The notes under the pieces were generated by a model. It searched no databases and was not told the DNA's origin. It worked only from the letters and a program-made list of their open reading frames with translations. Positions 26,068 through 35,247 of a DNA stretch of 64,000 nucleotides are shown in pieces. Origin of the DNA: UBA5216 sp043743335 (GTDB taxonomy: Bacteria; Pseudomonadota; Gammaproteobacteria; Burkholderiales; SG8-41); NCBI GenBank assembly GCA_043743335.1, contig JAYTWR010000171.1, positions 6,360-70,359 of the forward strand, in the 5' to 3' direction. A program made the translations under genes and the position numbers. The first letter of the stretch is position 1; every line of letters begins with the position of its first letter.

Positions 26068-26901
26068 TTAATCCAGGAAAAGATCAGTATACAACTTCGT
26101 TCCGGGCGTGACGGCATAGGCGTCGAAATCGGTCACGCCGGTTTCGCGCAGCACGGTTTCATCAATATAAAAATTACCCGTGGCGCTGCGGCTGTCGCGA
26201 TTGAAAATCGCGTAGGCTGCGTCCGCCATGATCGCCGGCTTGCGGCTGGCCTTGAGGATCGCCTCGGGGAAGTTCACCGCAATCGCCGCCGTGGCAATGG
26301 TGGTGCGCGGCCATAGCGAATTCACCGCGACGCCCTGCGCGCGACATTCCTCGGCCATGCCCAGCGTGCACATACTCATGCCGTATTTACTCATCGTGTA
26401 AGCGACATGATCCTTAAACCAGCGCGGCTTCATCGACAACGGCGGCGACAGCGTGAGAATGTGCGGATTGCGTCCCGCGGCAGCAGCCTTGGCCAGATGC
26501 GGCAGACACGCTTGCGAGCAGGCGAAGGTGCCGCGTGCATTGACGCCTTGCATCAAGTCGTAACGCCTCATCGGCGTTTGTGCGGTGTTGCTGAGCATAA
26601 TCGCGCTGGCGTTATTGAGCAGAATGTCAATGCCGCCGAACACGCGCACCGCTTCGCCCACCGCCGCTGCAATCGCGTTCTCATCGCGCACATCCAGTTG
26701 CAGCGCGAGCGCCTTGCCGCCGGCGGCCTCCACCTCAGCGGCCACCGAATGGATGGTGCCCGGCAGCGACGCATGCGCCTCGGCGGTTTTGGCGGTCACC
26801 ACGATATTGGCCCCATCGCGCGCGCAGCGTACGGCAATCTCTCGTCCTATGCCGCGGCTGGCACCGGTGATGAACAGCGTTTTACCTGTCAAAGCTGCCA
26901 T
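26068..26901 (-). CDS. SDR oxidoreductase, HSDL2-like
   Basis: 277 residues. ITGASRGIGREIAVRCARDGANIVVTAKT is the cofactor region, DILLNNASAI follows, and the catalytic residues are in LSPPLSM and HVAYTMSKYGMS (Tyr-x3-Lys present). The Ser-Pro-Pro variant and the C-terminal FNRDSRSATGNFYIDE are typical of hydroxysteroid dehydrogenase-like protein 2 relatives. It lies between the acyl-CoA ligase and an enoyl-CoA hydratase on the same strand, so it probably acts on a 3-hydroxyacyl or related substrate. Exact reaction not known. Confidence 0.86.
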   Translation of the reverse strand: MAALTGKTLFITGASRGIGREIAVRCARDGANIVVTAKTAEAHASLPGTIHSVAAEVEAAGGKALALQLDVRDENAIAAAVGEAVRVFGGIDILLNNASAIMLSNTAQTPMRRYDLMQGVNARGTFACSQACLPHLAKAAAAGRNPHILTLSPPLSMKPRWFKDHVAYTMSKYGMSMCTLGMAEECRAQGVAVNSLWPRTTIATAAIAVNFPEAILKASRKPAIMADAAYAIFNRDSRSATGNFYIDETVLRETGVTDFDAYAVTPGTKLYTDLFLD

Positions 26902-26925
26902 GAGCGCACTCCAATTTTTAGCGTG

Positions 26926-27711
26926 TTAATTCGACTTGAACGCGGCTTTGCGTTTATCCATAAATGCCGTCACGCCCTCAACAAAATCGGCATGCGCAGC
27001 ACAGCGTGAAAAGGCCACAGCCTCCGCATCAAGATGTTTCATAAGCCCTTGATTTAATGCAGAATTTACCAAAGCCTTGGTTTCAGCATACGCCACTGCG
27101 GGCCCCGCTGCCAGGCGTTGCGCCAGCGCTCCCGTCGCTGCCGCCAGCTCAGCCTCGGCAACCACACGATTGATTACGCCCATAGTTTGCAGCGTCGCAG
27201 CGTCCACGACGTCGGCCAGCAGCAGCAATTCCATCGCCTTCTGATAGCCCACCAAGTGCGGCAAAAACCACGTGCCGCCGCCATCGGGACTGATAGCAAT
27301 GCGGCTGTACGCCATATTAAATTTGGTGCCTTCGGCAGCAATCACCAAATCGCTCGCCATCATCACGCTCATGCCCGCGCCAGCCACCGCGCCATGTACG
27401 CTCGCGATCACCGGCTTTGGCGCGCGGCGCAGCGCCAGAATGCCGCCTTGCAACTCGCCCACCAGCGCCACCACTTTGCCTTGAATATCCGCCAGATTGG
27501 CCTTGAACGACGCCACATCGCCGCCCGCGAGAAACGCCGCACCCGCGCCGCGCATCACCACCACACGCGCCGCTTTATCGGTTTCGGCGCGCTCGCAGAC
27601 CTTGCGAAACTGCACGATGGTTTCGAGATCCAACGCGTTCATCACCTGCGGACGATTGAAGGTAATGGTGGCAATACCCTCAGCAACCTCGTACAGAATC
27701 AAGTCGCTCAT
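26926..27711 (-). CDS. Enoyl-CoA hydratase/isomerase, PaaG-like
   Basis: 261 residues of the crotonase family. FNRPQVMNALD, GGDVASFKAN (first oxyanion Gly) and HGAVAGAGMSVMMASDLVIA are present. The second active-site segment reads ISPDGGGTWFLPHLVG, with Asp instead of the second Glu of true hydratases, as in PaaG-type isomerases. It could isomerise or hydrate an unusual enoyl-CoA. Its ATG overlaps the stop of the long FadE gene by 4 nt, so the two are coupled. Confidence 0.9.
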   Translation of the reverse strand: MSDLILYEVAEGIATITFNRPQVMNALDLETIVQFRKVCERAETDKAARVVVMRGAGAAFLAGGDVASFKANLADIQGKVVALVGELQGGILALRRAPKPVIASVHGAVAGAGMSVMMASDLVIAAEGTKFNMAYSRIAISPDGGGTWFLPHLVGYQKAMELLLLADVVDAATLQTMGVINRVVAEAELAAATGALAQRLAAGPAVAYAETKALVNSALNQGLMKHLDAEAVAFSRCAAHADFVEGVTAFMDKRKAAFKSN

Positions 27712-30197
27712 TTTCGATTCAAGGCCTCAAAACTCACCGCCTGCGTCGTCTGGAACATTTCGCTGCGGCCAAAATCTTTGGGGAAATCATCCACCATAAT
27801 CACCTGTCGGCGCAGCGCCTTGGCGCGCGCAAGGCTAGCCGACTCCGCCTGCGTAATCACGCCCTTGGCCAGCGCATCGGCTGCCACTTGATCGCCGAAT
27901 TCACCACCGATCGTGCCCGCACGTTGTGCCGCGCGCAGCTTGGCTTCAATCGGCTCCGCTGCGATTACCGCCAGCAAGGCCGCATCGATCACGGTCACCG
28001 GATCGTTCTCGTCCTTGGGAATGCACATGCCCTGCGTCAGGCGGTCACGCGCCGGGCCGGGCGTCATCAGCAAGCCCACGACCTTGTTACCCAAGGCATC
28101 GGTAGGTGCTTTGTAGACGCGTCCCCACGGAAACAGGGCAATCCGCAAGCCGCAAGCCACCAGCGCATTCGGCAGATTCTCAAACAAGCCGTAAAAAGCC
28201 TCTTGCGTGCGATTGAGCGCGTCCTGCAGGGCCCAATGCAGCAACGGCAGATCGTCTTCAGGCCGGCCATCGTCCTCGTAGCGCTTTAACACGCAAGAGG
28301 CCAAATAAAGCTGGCTCAAAATATCGCCCAGTCGCGCCGACAGCCGCTCGCGACGCTTCAACGACCCGCCCAACACAAACATCGCCACGTCCGACGCGAA
28401 CGCGAACGCACTGGAGAGCCGAGTCAATTGTTGATAATACTGACGCGTGTGCCGGTCGCCGGGTGCGGACACGAATCGCGCGCAGGTTAGCCCCATCCAC
28501 GCCGCGCGCGCTTTGTTGGAAAGGGCAAACGCCACGTGGCCGAAGAACGCCGCATCAAAATCACGCAGCGCTTTGGCCTCGTCTTTCTCCTGCGTCGCCT
28601 CCATTTCTTTCAGCACAAACGGATGGCCACGTATCGCCCCCTGACCGTAAATAATCATCGAGCGCGTGAGAATGTTCGCGCCTTCAACCGTGATGCCGAT
28701 GGGGATTTGCTGATACGCACGGCCTAAATAATTATTCGGCCCCATGCAAATACCTTTGCCGCCGTGCACATCCATCGCGTCGTTAATCACTTGCCGCCCG
28801 CGCTCGGTGAGGTGGTATTTCACAATCGCCGAAATCACCGAAGGCTTTTCGCCCAAATCGATCGCACCCGCCGTCATCACGCGCGCGGCTTCCATTAAAT
28901 ACATATTACCGCCGATGCGCGCCATGGCTTCTTCGACGCCTTCAAAGCGGCCTATCGACATTTTGAATTGCGTGCGCACGCGACCGTAGCCGCCCGTGGT
29001 ACGCGTCGACAATTTCGCCATGCCCACCGAGCTGCCGGGCAGCGATATCGAGCGCCCCGCTGCGAGGCAATTCATCAACATTTTCCAGCCCTGCCCCACG
29101 TAATCCACGCCGCCGATGACGTAATCTATAGGCACGAAAACGTCTTTACCCCAGTTCGGGCCGTTCATAAACGCACCGTTGAGCGGAAAATGCCGCCGGC
29201 CAATGTTCACGCCCGGCGTGTCGGTGGGAATCAACCCCAGCGTAATGCCGCGATCTTCCACCGGCCCGAGAATGTGATCGGGGTCATACAACCGGAATGC
29301 GAGCCCCAGCAGCGTAGCAATGGGCCCCAGCGTGATGTAGCGCTTCTCCCACGTGAGGCGCATGCCCAGCACGTCTTGCTTGCCCTGCCACTCGCCCCTG
29401 CACACCACGCCAAAATCGGGGATGCCGCCCGCGTCCGAACCCGCCTCCGGGCTGGTCAAGGCAAAACACGGCATTTCCAAGCCCTTGGCCAGACGCGGCA
29501 GGTAATAATCTTTTTGCGCCTGCGTGCCGTAATGCAGCAGCAACTCGGCCGGCCCCAATGAGTTGGGCACCATCACCGACACCGCTGCCGTGCCGCTGCG
29601 CGAGGTCAGCTTCACAATCACCGCCGAGTGCATCAGCGCCGAAAACCCTTTGCCGCCGAACGCCTTGGGAATAATCATCCCCAAGAAGCCCTGATCCTTG
29701 ATGTACTGCCAAGCCTGCGGCGGCAGATCATGCAAATCGTTGGTGATTTCCCACTCGTTCACCAGCGTGCACAACTCCTCCACTGGGCCATCGAGAAACG
29801 CCTGCTCCTCCGCGCTTAAGGTGGGCTTCGGGTACGCGTGCAGCTTTTTCCAATCGGGCTTGCCGCTGAACAAATCGCCGTCCCACCACACCGTACCGGC
29901 ATCGAGCGCCTCTTTTTCGGTGGACGACATCTGCGGCAATATCTTGCGGAACAAATCCAGCAGCGGCGTGCCCAGCATTGCACGGCGTATCGGCCCCGGG
30001 TTCAGCAGCAAGGCCAAAATCGCAAAGATGATGCACGCCAGCGCCAACACCACCGGCTGCGCGCAACCGGTCACGTACAGCGCCAGCAAGCCCACGCCGG
30101 CGACGATGGTCCAGAGCAACGCAGGCGCACAAAAATACGCCAGCGCCCAAGCCAGCGCAATCACACTGCCGCAAAACAGAAACGTCTGCATGTGCAT
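27708..30197 (-). CDS. Long acyl-CoA dehydrogenase (FadE type)
   Basis: 829 residues, the length of gammaproteobacterial FadE rather than the 400 residues of soluble enzymes. The N-terminus has two or three hydrophobic segments (FLFCGSVIALAWALAYFCAP, LLALYVTGCAQPVVLALACIIFAIL) suggesting membrane attachment. The flavin-binding region has GTAAVSVMVPNSLGPAELLLHYG and PEAGSDAGGIPDFG, followed by MDVHGGKGICMGPNNYLGRAYQ. It makes the trans-2-enoyl-CoA and passes electrons to EtfAB. ATG 30197 or 30191 may be used; the second has AAGGG at a better distance. First gene of the hydratase/SDR/ligase run. Confidence 0.93.
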   Translation of the reverse strand: MHMQTFLFCGSVIALAWALAYFCAPALLWTIVAGVGLLALYVTGCAQPVVLALACIIFAILALLLNPGPIRRAMLGTPLLDLFRKILPQMSSTEKEALDAGTVWWDGDLFSGKPDWKKLHAYPKPTLSAEEQAFLDGPVEELCTLVNEWEITNDLHDLPPQAWQYIKDQGFLGMIIPKAFGGKGFSALMHSAVIVKLTSRSGTAAVSVMVPNSLGPAELLLHYGTQAQKDYYLPRLAKGLEMPCFALTSPEAGSDAGGIPDFGVVCRGEWQGKQDVLGMRLTWEKRYITLGPIATLLGLAFRLYDPDHILGPVEDRGITLGLIPTDTPGVNIGRRHFPLNGAFMNGPNWGKDVFVPIDYVIGGVDYVGQGWKMLMNCLAAGRSISLPGSSVGMAKLSTRTTGGYGRVRTQFKMSIGRFEGVEEAMARIGGNMYLMEAARVMTAGAIDLGEKPSVISAIVKYHLTERGRQVINDAMDVHGGKGICMGPNNYLGRAYQQIPIGITVEGANILTRSMIIYGQGAIRGHPFVLKEMEATQEKDEAKALRDFDAAFFGHVAFALSNKARAAWMGLTCARFVSAPGDRHTRQYYQQLTRLSSAFAFASDVAMFVLGGSLKRRERLSARLGDILSQLYLASCVLKRYEDDGRPEDDLPLLHWALQDALNRTQEAFYGLFENLPNALVACGLRIALFPWGRVYKAPTDALGNKVVGLLMTPGPARDRLTQGMCIPKDENDPVTVIDAALLAVIAAEPIEAKLRAAQRAGTIGGEFGDQVAADALAKGVITQAESASLARAKALRRQVIMVDDFPKDFGRSEMFQTTQAVSFEALNRK

Positions 30198-30220
30198 TAC
30201 CCTTGTGAGGCCATAAAATA

Positions 30221-30250
30221 AAACTCAATAAAACTCAATAAAACTAAATA
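30221..30250. repeat. Three 10-bp direct repeats AAACTCAATA
   Basis: AAACTCAATA occurs twice, then AAACTAAATA, in the leader of the FadE gene and directly next to a copy of the dispersed AT-rich repeat. Confidence 0.8.
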
Positions 30251-30266
30251 AAATCAATTAGTTAGT
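30249..30266 (-). repeat. Dispersed AT-rich repeat, copy 3
   Basis: On the minus strand AACTAACTAATTGATTTTA, about 50 nt before the FadE start and in the same orientation as the gene. Confidence 0.7.
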
Positions 30267-30290
30267 TAACAATTTCACACCGGCACACCC

Positions 30291-31088
30291 CTAAACGCTA
30301 TGCAGACTGCGGATAGCCTTCACCCGCTCTTTACCCGCTTGCATCATCAGCGCCCATTCGTTGCCGGCTGACATGAAGCGCGCGCCAAGCTTGATCGCGT
30401 AGTCGTAATTTTTGGTGTCCGAACCCGCCAACCCGCCGATACCGGGAATTTTGCCGTGCTTGCGGCAAGCCGCAACGATGCGCTCAAACGCCGCCTTCAC
30501 TTTCGGGTGCGTCTGTTCGCCGGGCACGCCCAAATCCGACGACAAATCACTGCTGCCGATGTGCAGCACATCGACACCCGGCACGGCGGCGATGTCTTCC
30601 ACGCACGCCAGCGCTGCGACGCTTTCGATCATCACAATCAACAACGTGTTGTCGTTCAGCGCCTTGCGCGCTTCAATGGTCGGCACCGGCTGGTAGCCGA
30701 AATGCGGAAAGCTCGACGTGCCCGAACGCCGGCCCAGCGGCGCGTATTTGCACGCTGCCACTGCGGCACGTGCGTCATCGGCGTTCGCGCAATCCGGCAT
30801 CACAATACCCAGCGCACCCGAATCGAGCATACGCAGCGCCAGCCCGTAATCGCGGTCCGGCACACGCACCAGCGGCGTCACCCCGGCACCCAGCGCCGCC
30901 ACGCACATCTGCGACACCTCGTTCTCTGGCAACGGGCTGTGCTGCAAATCAAAATATAACGCGTCAAAGCCACACGCCTGCGCCGCCAGCGCAATATCGA
31001 CGGTGCGTGCGTGACGAATCATCAGCGCCAAGCCCAGATCGCCGCGTTTGAGCCGGTCAAGCAAAGGGTTTTTGAGGGTGGGATTCAT
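30291..31088 (-). CDS. HpcH/HpaI-family aldolase
   Basis: 265 residues. GLALMIRHARTVDIALAAQACGFDALYFDLQH is the N-terminal barrel region, and LLIVMIESVAALACVEDIAAVPGVDVLHIG carries the metal-binding Glu (IES) and Asp. The family cleaves 4-hydroxy-2-oxo acids to pyruvate plus aldehyde (HpaI) or citramalyl/malyl-CoA-type substrates. The SSDLSSDLGVPG element and length agree with the HpaI class. It may supply the last step of an aromatic meta-cleavage route with the dioxygenases at 33-37 kb, or act on other branched hydroxy-oxo acids; this is inferred from position. Confidence 0.86.
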   Translation of the reverse strand: MNPTLKNPLLDRLKRGDLGLALMIRHARTVDIALAAQACGFDALYFDLQHSPLPENEVSQMCVAALGAGVTPLVRVPDRDYGLALRMLDSGALGIVMPDCANADDARAAVAACKYAPLGRRSGTSSFPHFGYQPVPTIEARKALNDNTLLIVMIESVAALACVEDIAAVPGVDVLHIGSSDLSSDLGVPGEQTHPKVKAAFERIVAACRKHGKIPGIGGLAGSDTKNYDYAIKLGARFMSAGNEWALMMQAGKERVKAIRSLHSV

Positions 31089-31187
31089 GGCAATCTTTCA
31101 GTGAGTTTGGGTGAGCGTGAGTGAATTTAAATTATGGCGTTTTATAGCGCTGAAAGGGCATCGAACCTGCGCCGCACAACACGGCCA

Positions 31188-32972
31188 TCAGAACTGCGCT
31201 TCGGTCAGCGCCAGCACACTGTCTGATCCGCTGACGACGGTCTGCTTCAGCCCTGCTGCTTGCGGCAGCATATGCTCACAGTAAAACCTGGCTGTGGCGA
31301 GTTTAGCGTCGTAAAACGAAACGTCCGCATCCGCCTCACCACGTTTGCGTTGCGCCACTGCCGCCGCACGCGCCATCATCCAGCCGCCGCCCACGTTGCC
31401 GAACAACATGAGATACGGCACCGCCACCGCGAACACGCCGTTCGGATTTTTCTGAAACGTATCGACGATCCATTGCGTTGCTTCTGCCAGCGCATCAATG
31501 GCAGACGTCAGCGATAGGCCCATGGCGCTCAGCTCGCCACCCGCCAACACCGCCGCAGTTTTACGCATGTCTGCAATGACCGCTAGCGCTGTCGCGCCCT
31601 TTTCATAACCGACTTTACGGCCGACCAGATCGTTCGCTTGAATGCCGGTGGTGCCTTCGTAGATGGTGGTAATGCGCGCGTCACGCAAATACTGCGCGGC
31701 ACCGGTCTCTTCCACAAAACCCATGCCGCCGTGAATTTGCACGCCGGTCGAGGCAATCTCCACGCACTGCTCGGTGCACCAAGCCTTGACCACCGGAATC
31801 AGCAAATCCAGCAACGCCTGATTGCGACGCTTTTCAGCGGCATCGGGATGGTGCTTGGTTTTGTCGAGCGTCGCGGCGGCCACATACGCCAGTGCGCGCA
31901 TGGCTTCGATCTGCGACTTCATGTGCATCAACATGCGGCGTACATCGGGGTGATGAATAATCGTAACGCGGTCACCACTGCGTTGGCCGACCTCGCGCCC
32001 CTGCACCCGCGTCTTCGCGTATTCGAGCGCATGCTGATAGGCGCGCTCGGCCACCGCCACCCCCTGCAACCCCACACCCAAGCGCGCGTGGTTCATCATG
32101 GTGAACATGTACTCCAGCCCGCGATGCGGCTCACCAACCCGATAACCCACCGCACCCCCGGCGTCTCCGTACTGCATCACGCACGTCGGGCTGGCATGGA
32201 TGCCGAGCTTGTGTTCGATAGACACGCATTTCACATCGTTGCGCGCACCCAAGCTGCCGTCGGCTTGGATCATGAATTTGGGCACGACAAACAGCGAAAT
32301 CCCTTTCACGCCTTCGGGCGCATCGGGCAGACGCGCCAGCACGAGATGGACAATGTTGTCCGCCATGTCGTGCTCGCCCCACGTGATGAATATCTTGGTG
32401 CCGCTGATTTTGTAGTGATCGCCTTCGGGAACAGCCTTGGCACGTATCGCCGCCAGATCCGAACCTGCCTGCGGCTCGGTCAAATTCATGGTGCCCGTCC
32501 ACTCGCCCGCCACCAGCTTGTGCAGAAATTGCTGCTGCTGCGCCGCTACCCCGTGATGACGCACGGCCTCGATCACACCGGTACTCAGCATCGGACACAA
32601 ACAAAACGCCATATTGCTGGCGCTCCACATTTCCTGCACCGGATTGGCCAGCAAATGCGGTAAACCCTGACCGCCAAAATCGCTGGGCCCGCTCAGGCCA
32701 TTCCACCCGGCAGCGGTGAACTGCTGATACGCCGCCTTGAAGCCCTCGGGTGAGGTGACCACATGATTGGCGAGCTTCGCGCCCGTTTTATCGCCCACGC
32801 GATTGAGCGGCTCCAGCACTTCCTGCGCAAACTTGGCGGCCTCGCCCAGCACCGCATCCACCAGATCAGCGTTGACTTCTTCACAGCCCGGCAATTTGGA
32901 AACCTCATCCAGACCGGCAAGTTCGTTGATCACGAACTTCATGTCTTTGAGTGGGGCAGCATACGTGGACAT
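31188..32972 (-). CDS. Acyl-CoA dehydrogenase, DmdC/FadE5-like
   Basis: About 594 residues, longer than standard acyl-CoA dehydrogenases and with the extra C-terminal domain of the DmdC/FadE5 group. LTEPQAGSDLAAIRAKAVP and IFITWGEHDMADNIVHLVLAR bind FAD and substrate; the catalytic Glu is in RITTIYEGTTGIQANDLVGRK. ATG 32972 has GGAG upstream. Such enzymes oxidise aryl- or short-branched acyl-CoA and methylthio-propionyl-CoA. No other DMSP genes occur here, so a general acyl-CoA role is preferred. It is separated by 69 bp from the ring-cleavage gene. Confidence 0.93.
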   Translation of the reverse strand: MSTYAAPLKDMKFVINELAGLDEVSKLPGCEEVNADLVDAVLGEAAKFAQEVLEPLNRVGDKTGAKLANHVVTSPEGFKAAYQQFTAAGWNGLSGPSDFGGQGLPHLLANPVQEMWSASNMAFCLCPMLSTGVIEAVRHHGVAAQQQQFLHKLVAGEWTGTMNLTEPQAGSDLAAIRAKAVPEGDHYKISGTKIFITWGEHDMADNIVHLVLARLPDAPEGVKGISLFVVPKFMIQADGSLGARNDVKCVSIEHKLGIHASPTCVMQYGDAGGAVGYRVGEPHRGLEYMFTMMNHARLGVGLQGVAVAERAYQHALEYAKTRVQGREVGQRSGDRVTIIHHPDVRRMLMHMKSQIEAMRALAYVAAATLDKTKHHPDAAEKRRNQALLDLLIPVVKAWCTEQCVEIASTGVQIHGGMGFVEETGAAQYLRDARITTIYEGTTGIQANDLVGRKVGYEKGATALAVIADMRKTAAVLAGGELSAMGLSLTSAIDALAEATQWIVDTFQKNPNGVFAVAVPYLMLFGNVGGGWMMARAAAVAQRKRGEADADVSFYDAKLATARFYCEHMLPQAAGLKQTVVSGSDSVLALTEAQF

Positions 32973-33041
32973 GACAAAACTCCAAAGAATCAAGACCTGC
33001 GGTTAGTAACGGAATCATGTTACCGCAAACTACCGCAAACA

Positions 33042-34118
33042 TTAGGGACCGCTATTTTTCTCCCGCTCAATCTGCATACGCGCCAGAAACGGCACCAGCG
33101 GATGCACGCCCAGCGCCACCATGGCTTTGAAATCGCCTTCGATCAGCAGCCTGCCCTGCTCGCCCGCCACGCGATGGCTATGCGCAAATTGCGCCGCATC
33201 AGCCGCATACGCCACGCGCGCGGACGCGTCATGCGCCAGCGCGTGCAACGCCTGCGTCAACGCCACCAAGTCGGGCTTCGTCGGCGGATAGTGCGGCGCA
33301 GCAGGCGGCGCGACAGGCGACCAGAACCCCAGCGACGCATAGTTGTGATGCCAGCTTGGATTGAATTCCACCACGTCGGGCTTGCGTTCGCCGAGCATGC
33401 CCGCAGCCACTGCCCAGCAGCGCAGTTCGATATTGCCGCTGGCGTCGAGCTGCGCTTCGTTTAGCCCCAACAGCGCTTTCAAATTGCCGCGTGATAGCGG
33501 CTCCAGCAGCGCCTTATCAAAATCCACGCACGGATTGGCGTAGTTGTCAGTGCCCGGAAAGTGCGACATACCGCCGCTGGCCATCACCACCGCTTTGACA
33601 TTGAGCGACGACAGCACCGTAGCCACCGCCTCGCCAAAGGCATAGCAACGCTCCATGGTGGGTTGCGGCGGCAGATAGGCGTTCACAAAAATCGGCAGCA
33701 GCAGCCCCTGCACGTGCATATGGGTGAGCGGAATGCCCAGCGCGTAATCCACTTGCGCCGTACTGCTGAACGCCGGATCAAACCCCAGTCGGTAAAGCCG
33801 CCGCACCACCTCCAGCGACAGCTCACTGGCAATCGGGTAGCTAAAGGTGCGGCCAGCAAACGTGCCGCGCCCTTCGCCGCCCACGTGCAGCGCGAAGGGC
33901 GGCGCGCAGTCGAGATAAAACTGCTGCGTGTGATCGTTGGAAATCGTGATCCACACATCGGGTTTTAGCGCGGCGAGTTCGGCGCCGATGCGCGCTGCCA
34001 CGTGTTCCACGCGCGCGACGTTGGCTTTGTCTTCGGTATCAGGACGGGTGAAAAACTGCGGCGCGTGCGGCAATAATGCACCACCGACGACGGAAGGTAA
34101 GTAATTGATTTTATTCAT
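33042..34118 (-). CDS. Extradiol ring-cleavage dioxygenase, fused LigB-LigA type
   Basis: About 358 residues. The N-terminal part, residues 10-260, is a LigB-type class III extradiol dioxygenase: early His in GGALLPHAPQF, WITISNDHTQQFY, and MASGGMSHFPGTDNY with the iron-associated His. The last 70 residues (LALAHDASARVAYAADAAQF to PLVPFLARMQIER) resemble LigA, the small subunit of protocatechuate 4,5-dioxygenase. Such a beta-alpha fusion is the plan of gallate dioxygenase (DesB/GalA). ATG 34118 is preferred, and its first codons (MNKINYLPS) are made of a copy of the AT-rich repeat. The stretch before it has no similarity. It lies 24 bp after the Bug receptor gene and next to a divergent Rieske dioxygenase. 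Confidence 0.82.
   Translation of the reverse strand: MNKINYLPSVVGGALLPHAPQFFTRPDTEDKANVARVEHVAARIGAELAALKPDVWITISNDHTQQFYLDCAPPFALHVGGEGRGTFAGRTFSYPIASELSLEVVRRLYRLGFDPAFSSTAQVDYALGIPLTHMHVQGLLLPIFVNAYLPPQPTMERCYAFGEAVATVLSSLNVKAVVMASGGMSHFPGTDNYANPCVDFDKALLEPLSRGNLKALLGLNEAQLDASGNIELRCWAVAAGMLGERKPDVVEFNPSWHHNYASLGFWSPVAPPAAPHYPPTKPDLVALTQALHALAHDASARVAYAADAAQFAHSHRVAGEQGRLLIEGDFKAMVALGVHPLVPFLARMQIEREKNSGP
34097..34115 (+). repeat. Dispersed AT-rich repeat, copy 4 (variant)
   Basis: GTAAGTAATTGATTTTATT, inside the first seven codons of the minus-strand dioxygenase gene, in reverse orientation. Confidence 0.55.
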
Positions 34119-34141
34119 TTTTTTATATAGCCTGCAACTCA

Positions 34142-35125
34142 CTACTTTTGCGCACCGGCTGCCGCAGCCGATTTCACCACCGGCATCCACACGGCAATTT
34201 CGTTACGCATGAACGCTGTGAACTGCGCCGAATCCAAATCGTTCGCATCGATGGCTTCGTCAGACAAACGCTCACGCAGCGGCGAGTTACGCAGGGTGCT
34301 GCGCACAGCCCGGTTGATACGATCGGTCAGCGCCGCAGGCATACGTGGCGGGCCGGACAGCGAAAACCACGTCGTCGCCACTACCGGAAAACCCGCTTCG
34401 GTAAAGGTCGGCACATCGGGAAATGACTTGATGCGCGCGTTCGTTGAAATCGCCAACGCACGCAAGCCGCCAGATTTGATCTGCGGCGCGGACGCGACCA
34501 GCGTGGTGGTCGCTACGGGGATATGCCCGCCGCGCACATCAATCACCGCGGGGCCAGCCCCTTTGTAGGGAATGTGCGTCATACGAATTTTCGCGAGCTG
34601 CATCAGGCGCTCCGCCATCAAATGGCCGCTAGTGCCGGTGCCCGCCGAGCCAAAACTCAACGGTTTGTCTTTGGCCAGCGCAATCAAGCCCGCGAGGTCG
34701 CGCACCGGTGAATTACCATTGACCACCAGCACCCCCGGCGGGCCGCCAAGCAAGGCAATGTGCGTGAAATCCGTCATCGGCTCGTACGGCACTTTCAACA
34801 GGCCCGGCACGTAGACATGCGAACCGACACCGGACACCAGCAGCGTGTAACCATCCGGCGCGGCCTTGGCGGCGATTTCTGAACCGACGATGCCCGTCGC
34901 GCCGGGGCGATTGTCCGACACAAAGTTCTGCTTGAAGGTTTCCGCCAGTTGCTGGCCCACCAGCCGCCCGAGCAAATCGGCACTGCCGCCGGGCGCATAG
35001 GGAATAATCACGCGCACGGACTTTGTCGGCCAGTCGGCTGCCTGCGCAACGGCACCCAGCATCGGCGTATTCATCACCATGATGCACGCCACTGCGCGCA
35101 TTGTGTATCGCTCAGGATTGTTCAT
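34142..35125 (-). CDS. Bug/TctC-family periplasmic solute receptor
   Basis: About 327 residues with a signal-like N-terminus (VACIMVMNTPMLGAVAQAADW) and the signature PTKSVRVIIPYAPGGSADLLGRLVG, then SDNRPGATGIVGSEIAAKA. ATG 35125 gives a plausible leader; ATG 35101 is an alternative and the frame upstream lacks any similarity. It precedes the LigB-LigA gene in the same transcript and is divergent from the Rieske dioxygenase genes, so it probably captures the aromatic acid. No TctAB in the window. Confidence 0.9.
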   Translation of the reverse strand: MNNPERYTMRAVACIMVMNTPMLGAVAQAADWPTKSVRVIIPYAPGGSADLLGRLVGQQLAETFKQNFVSDNRPGATGIVGSEIAAKAAPDGYTLLVSGVGSHVYVPGLLKVPYEPMTDFTHIALLGGPPGVLVVNGNSPVRDLAGLIALAKDKPLSFGSAGTGTSGHLMAERLMQLAKIRMTHIPYKGAGPAVIDVRGGHIPVATTTLVASAPQIKSGGLRALAISTNARIKSFPDVPTFTEAGFPVVATTWFSLSGPPRMPAALTDRINRAVRSTLRNSPLRERLSDEAIDANDLDSAQFTAFMRNEIAVWMPVVKSAAAAGAQK

Positions 35126-35247
35126 GTTCTGCGGTTGTCTGTTTCGACTGTGAAAGCTTACCACGCTGCCGCCGTTTGCCGTCTTTATCACGCCCGGTGA
35201 AGCCTGTAGAATCATTGCGAACCATTGCAAACCATTTGGGGATTTCC

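Noticed and set aside
31638..32663. Plus-strand open frame of 341 codons opposite the DmdC-like dehydrogenase
   Set aside because: His/Arg-rich shadow of a real gene; typical of GC-rich antisense frames.
34119..34190. N-terminal extension of the LigB-LigA protein
   Set aside because: The extra residues overlap the receptor gene and have no family similarity; ATG 34118 begins the conserved region.
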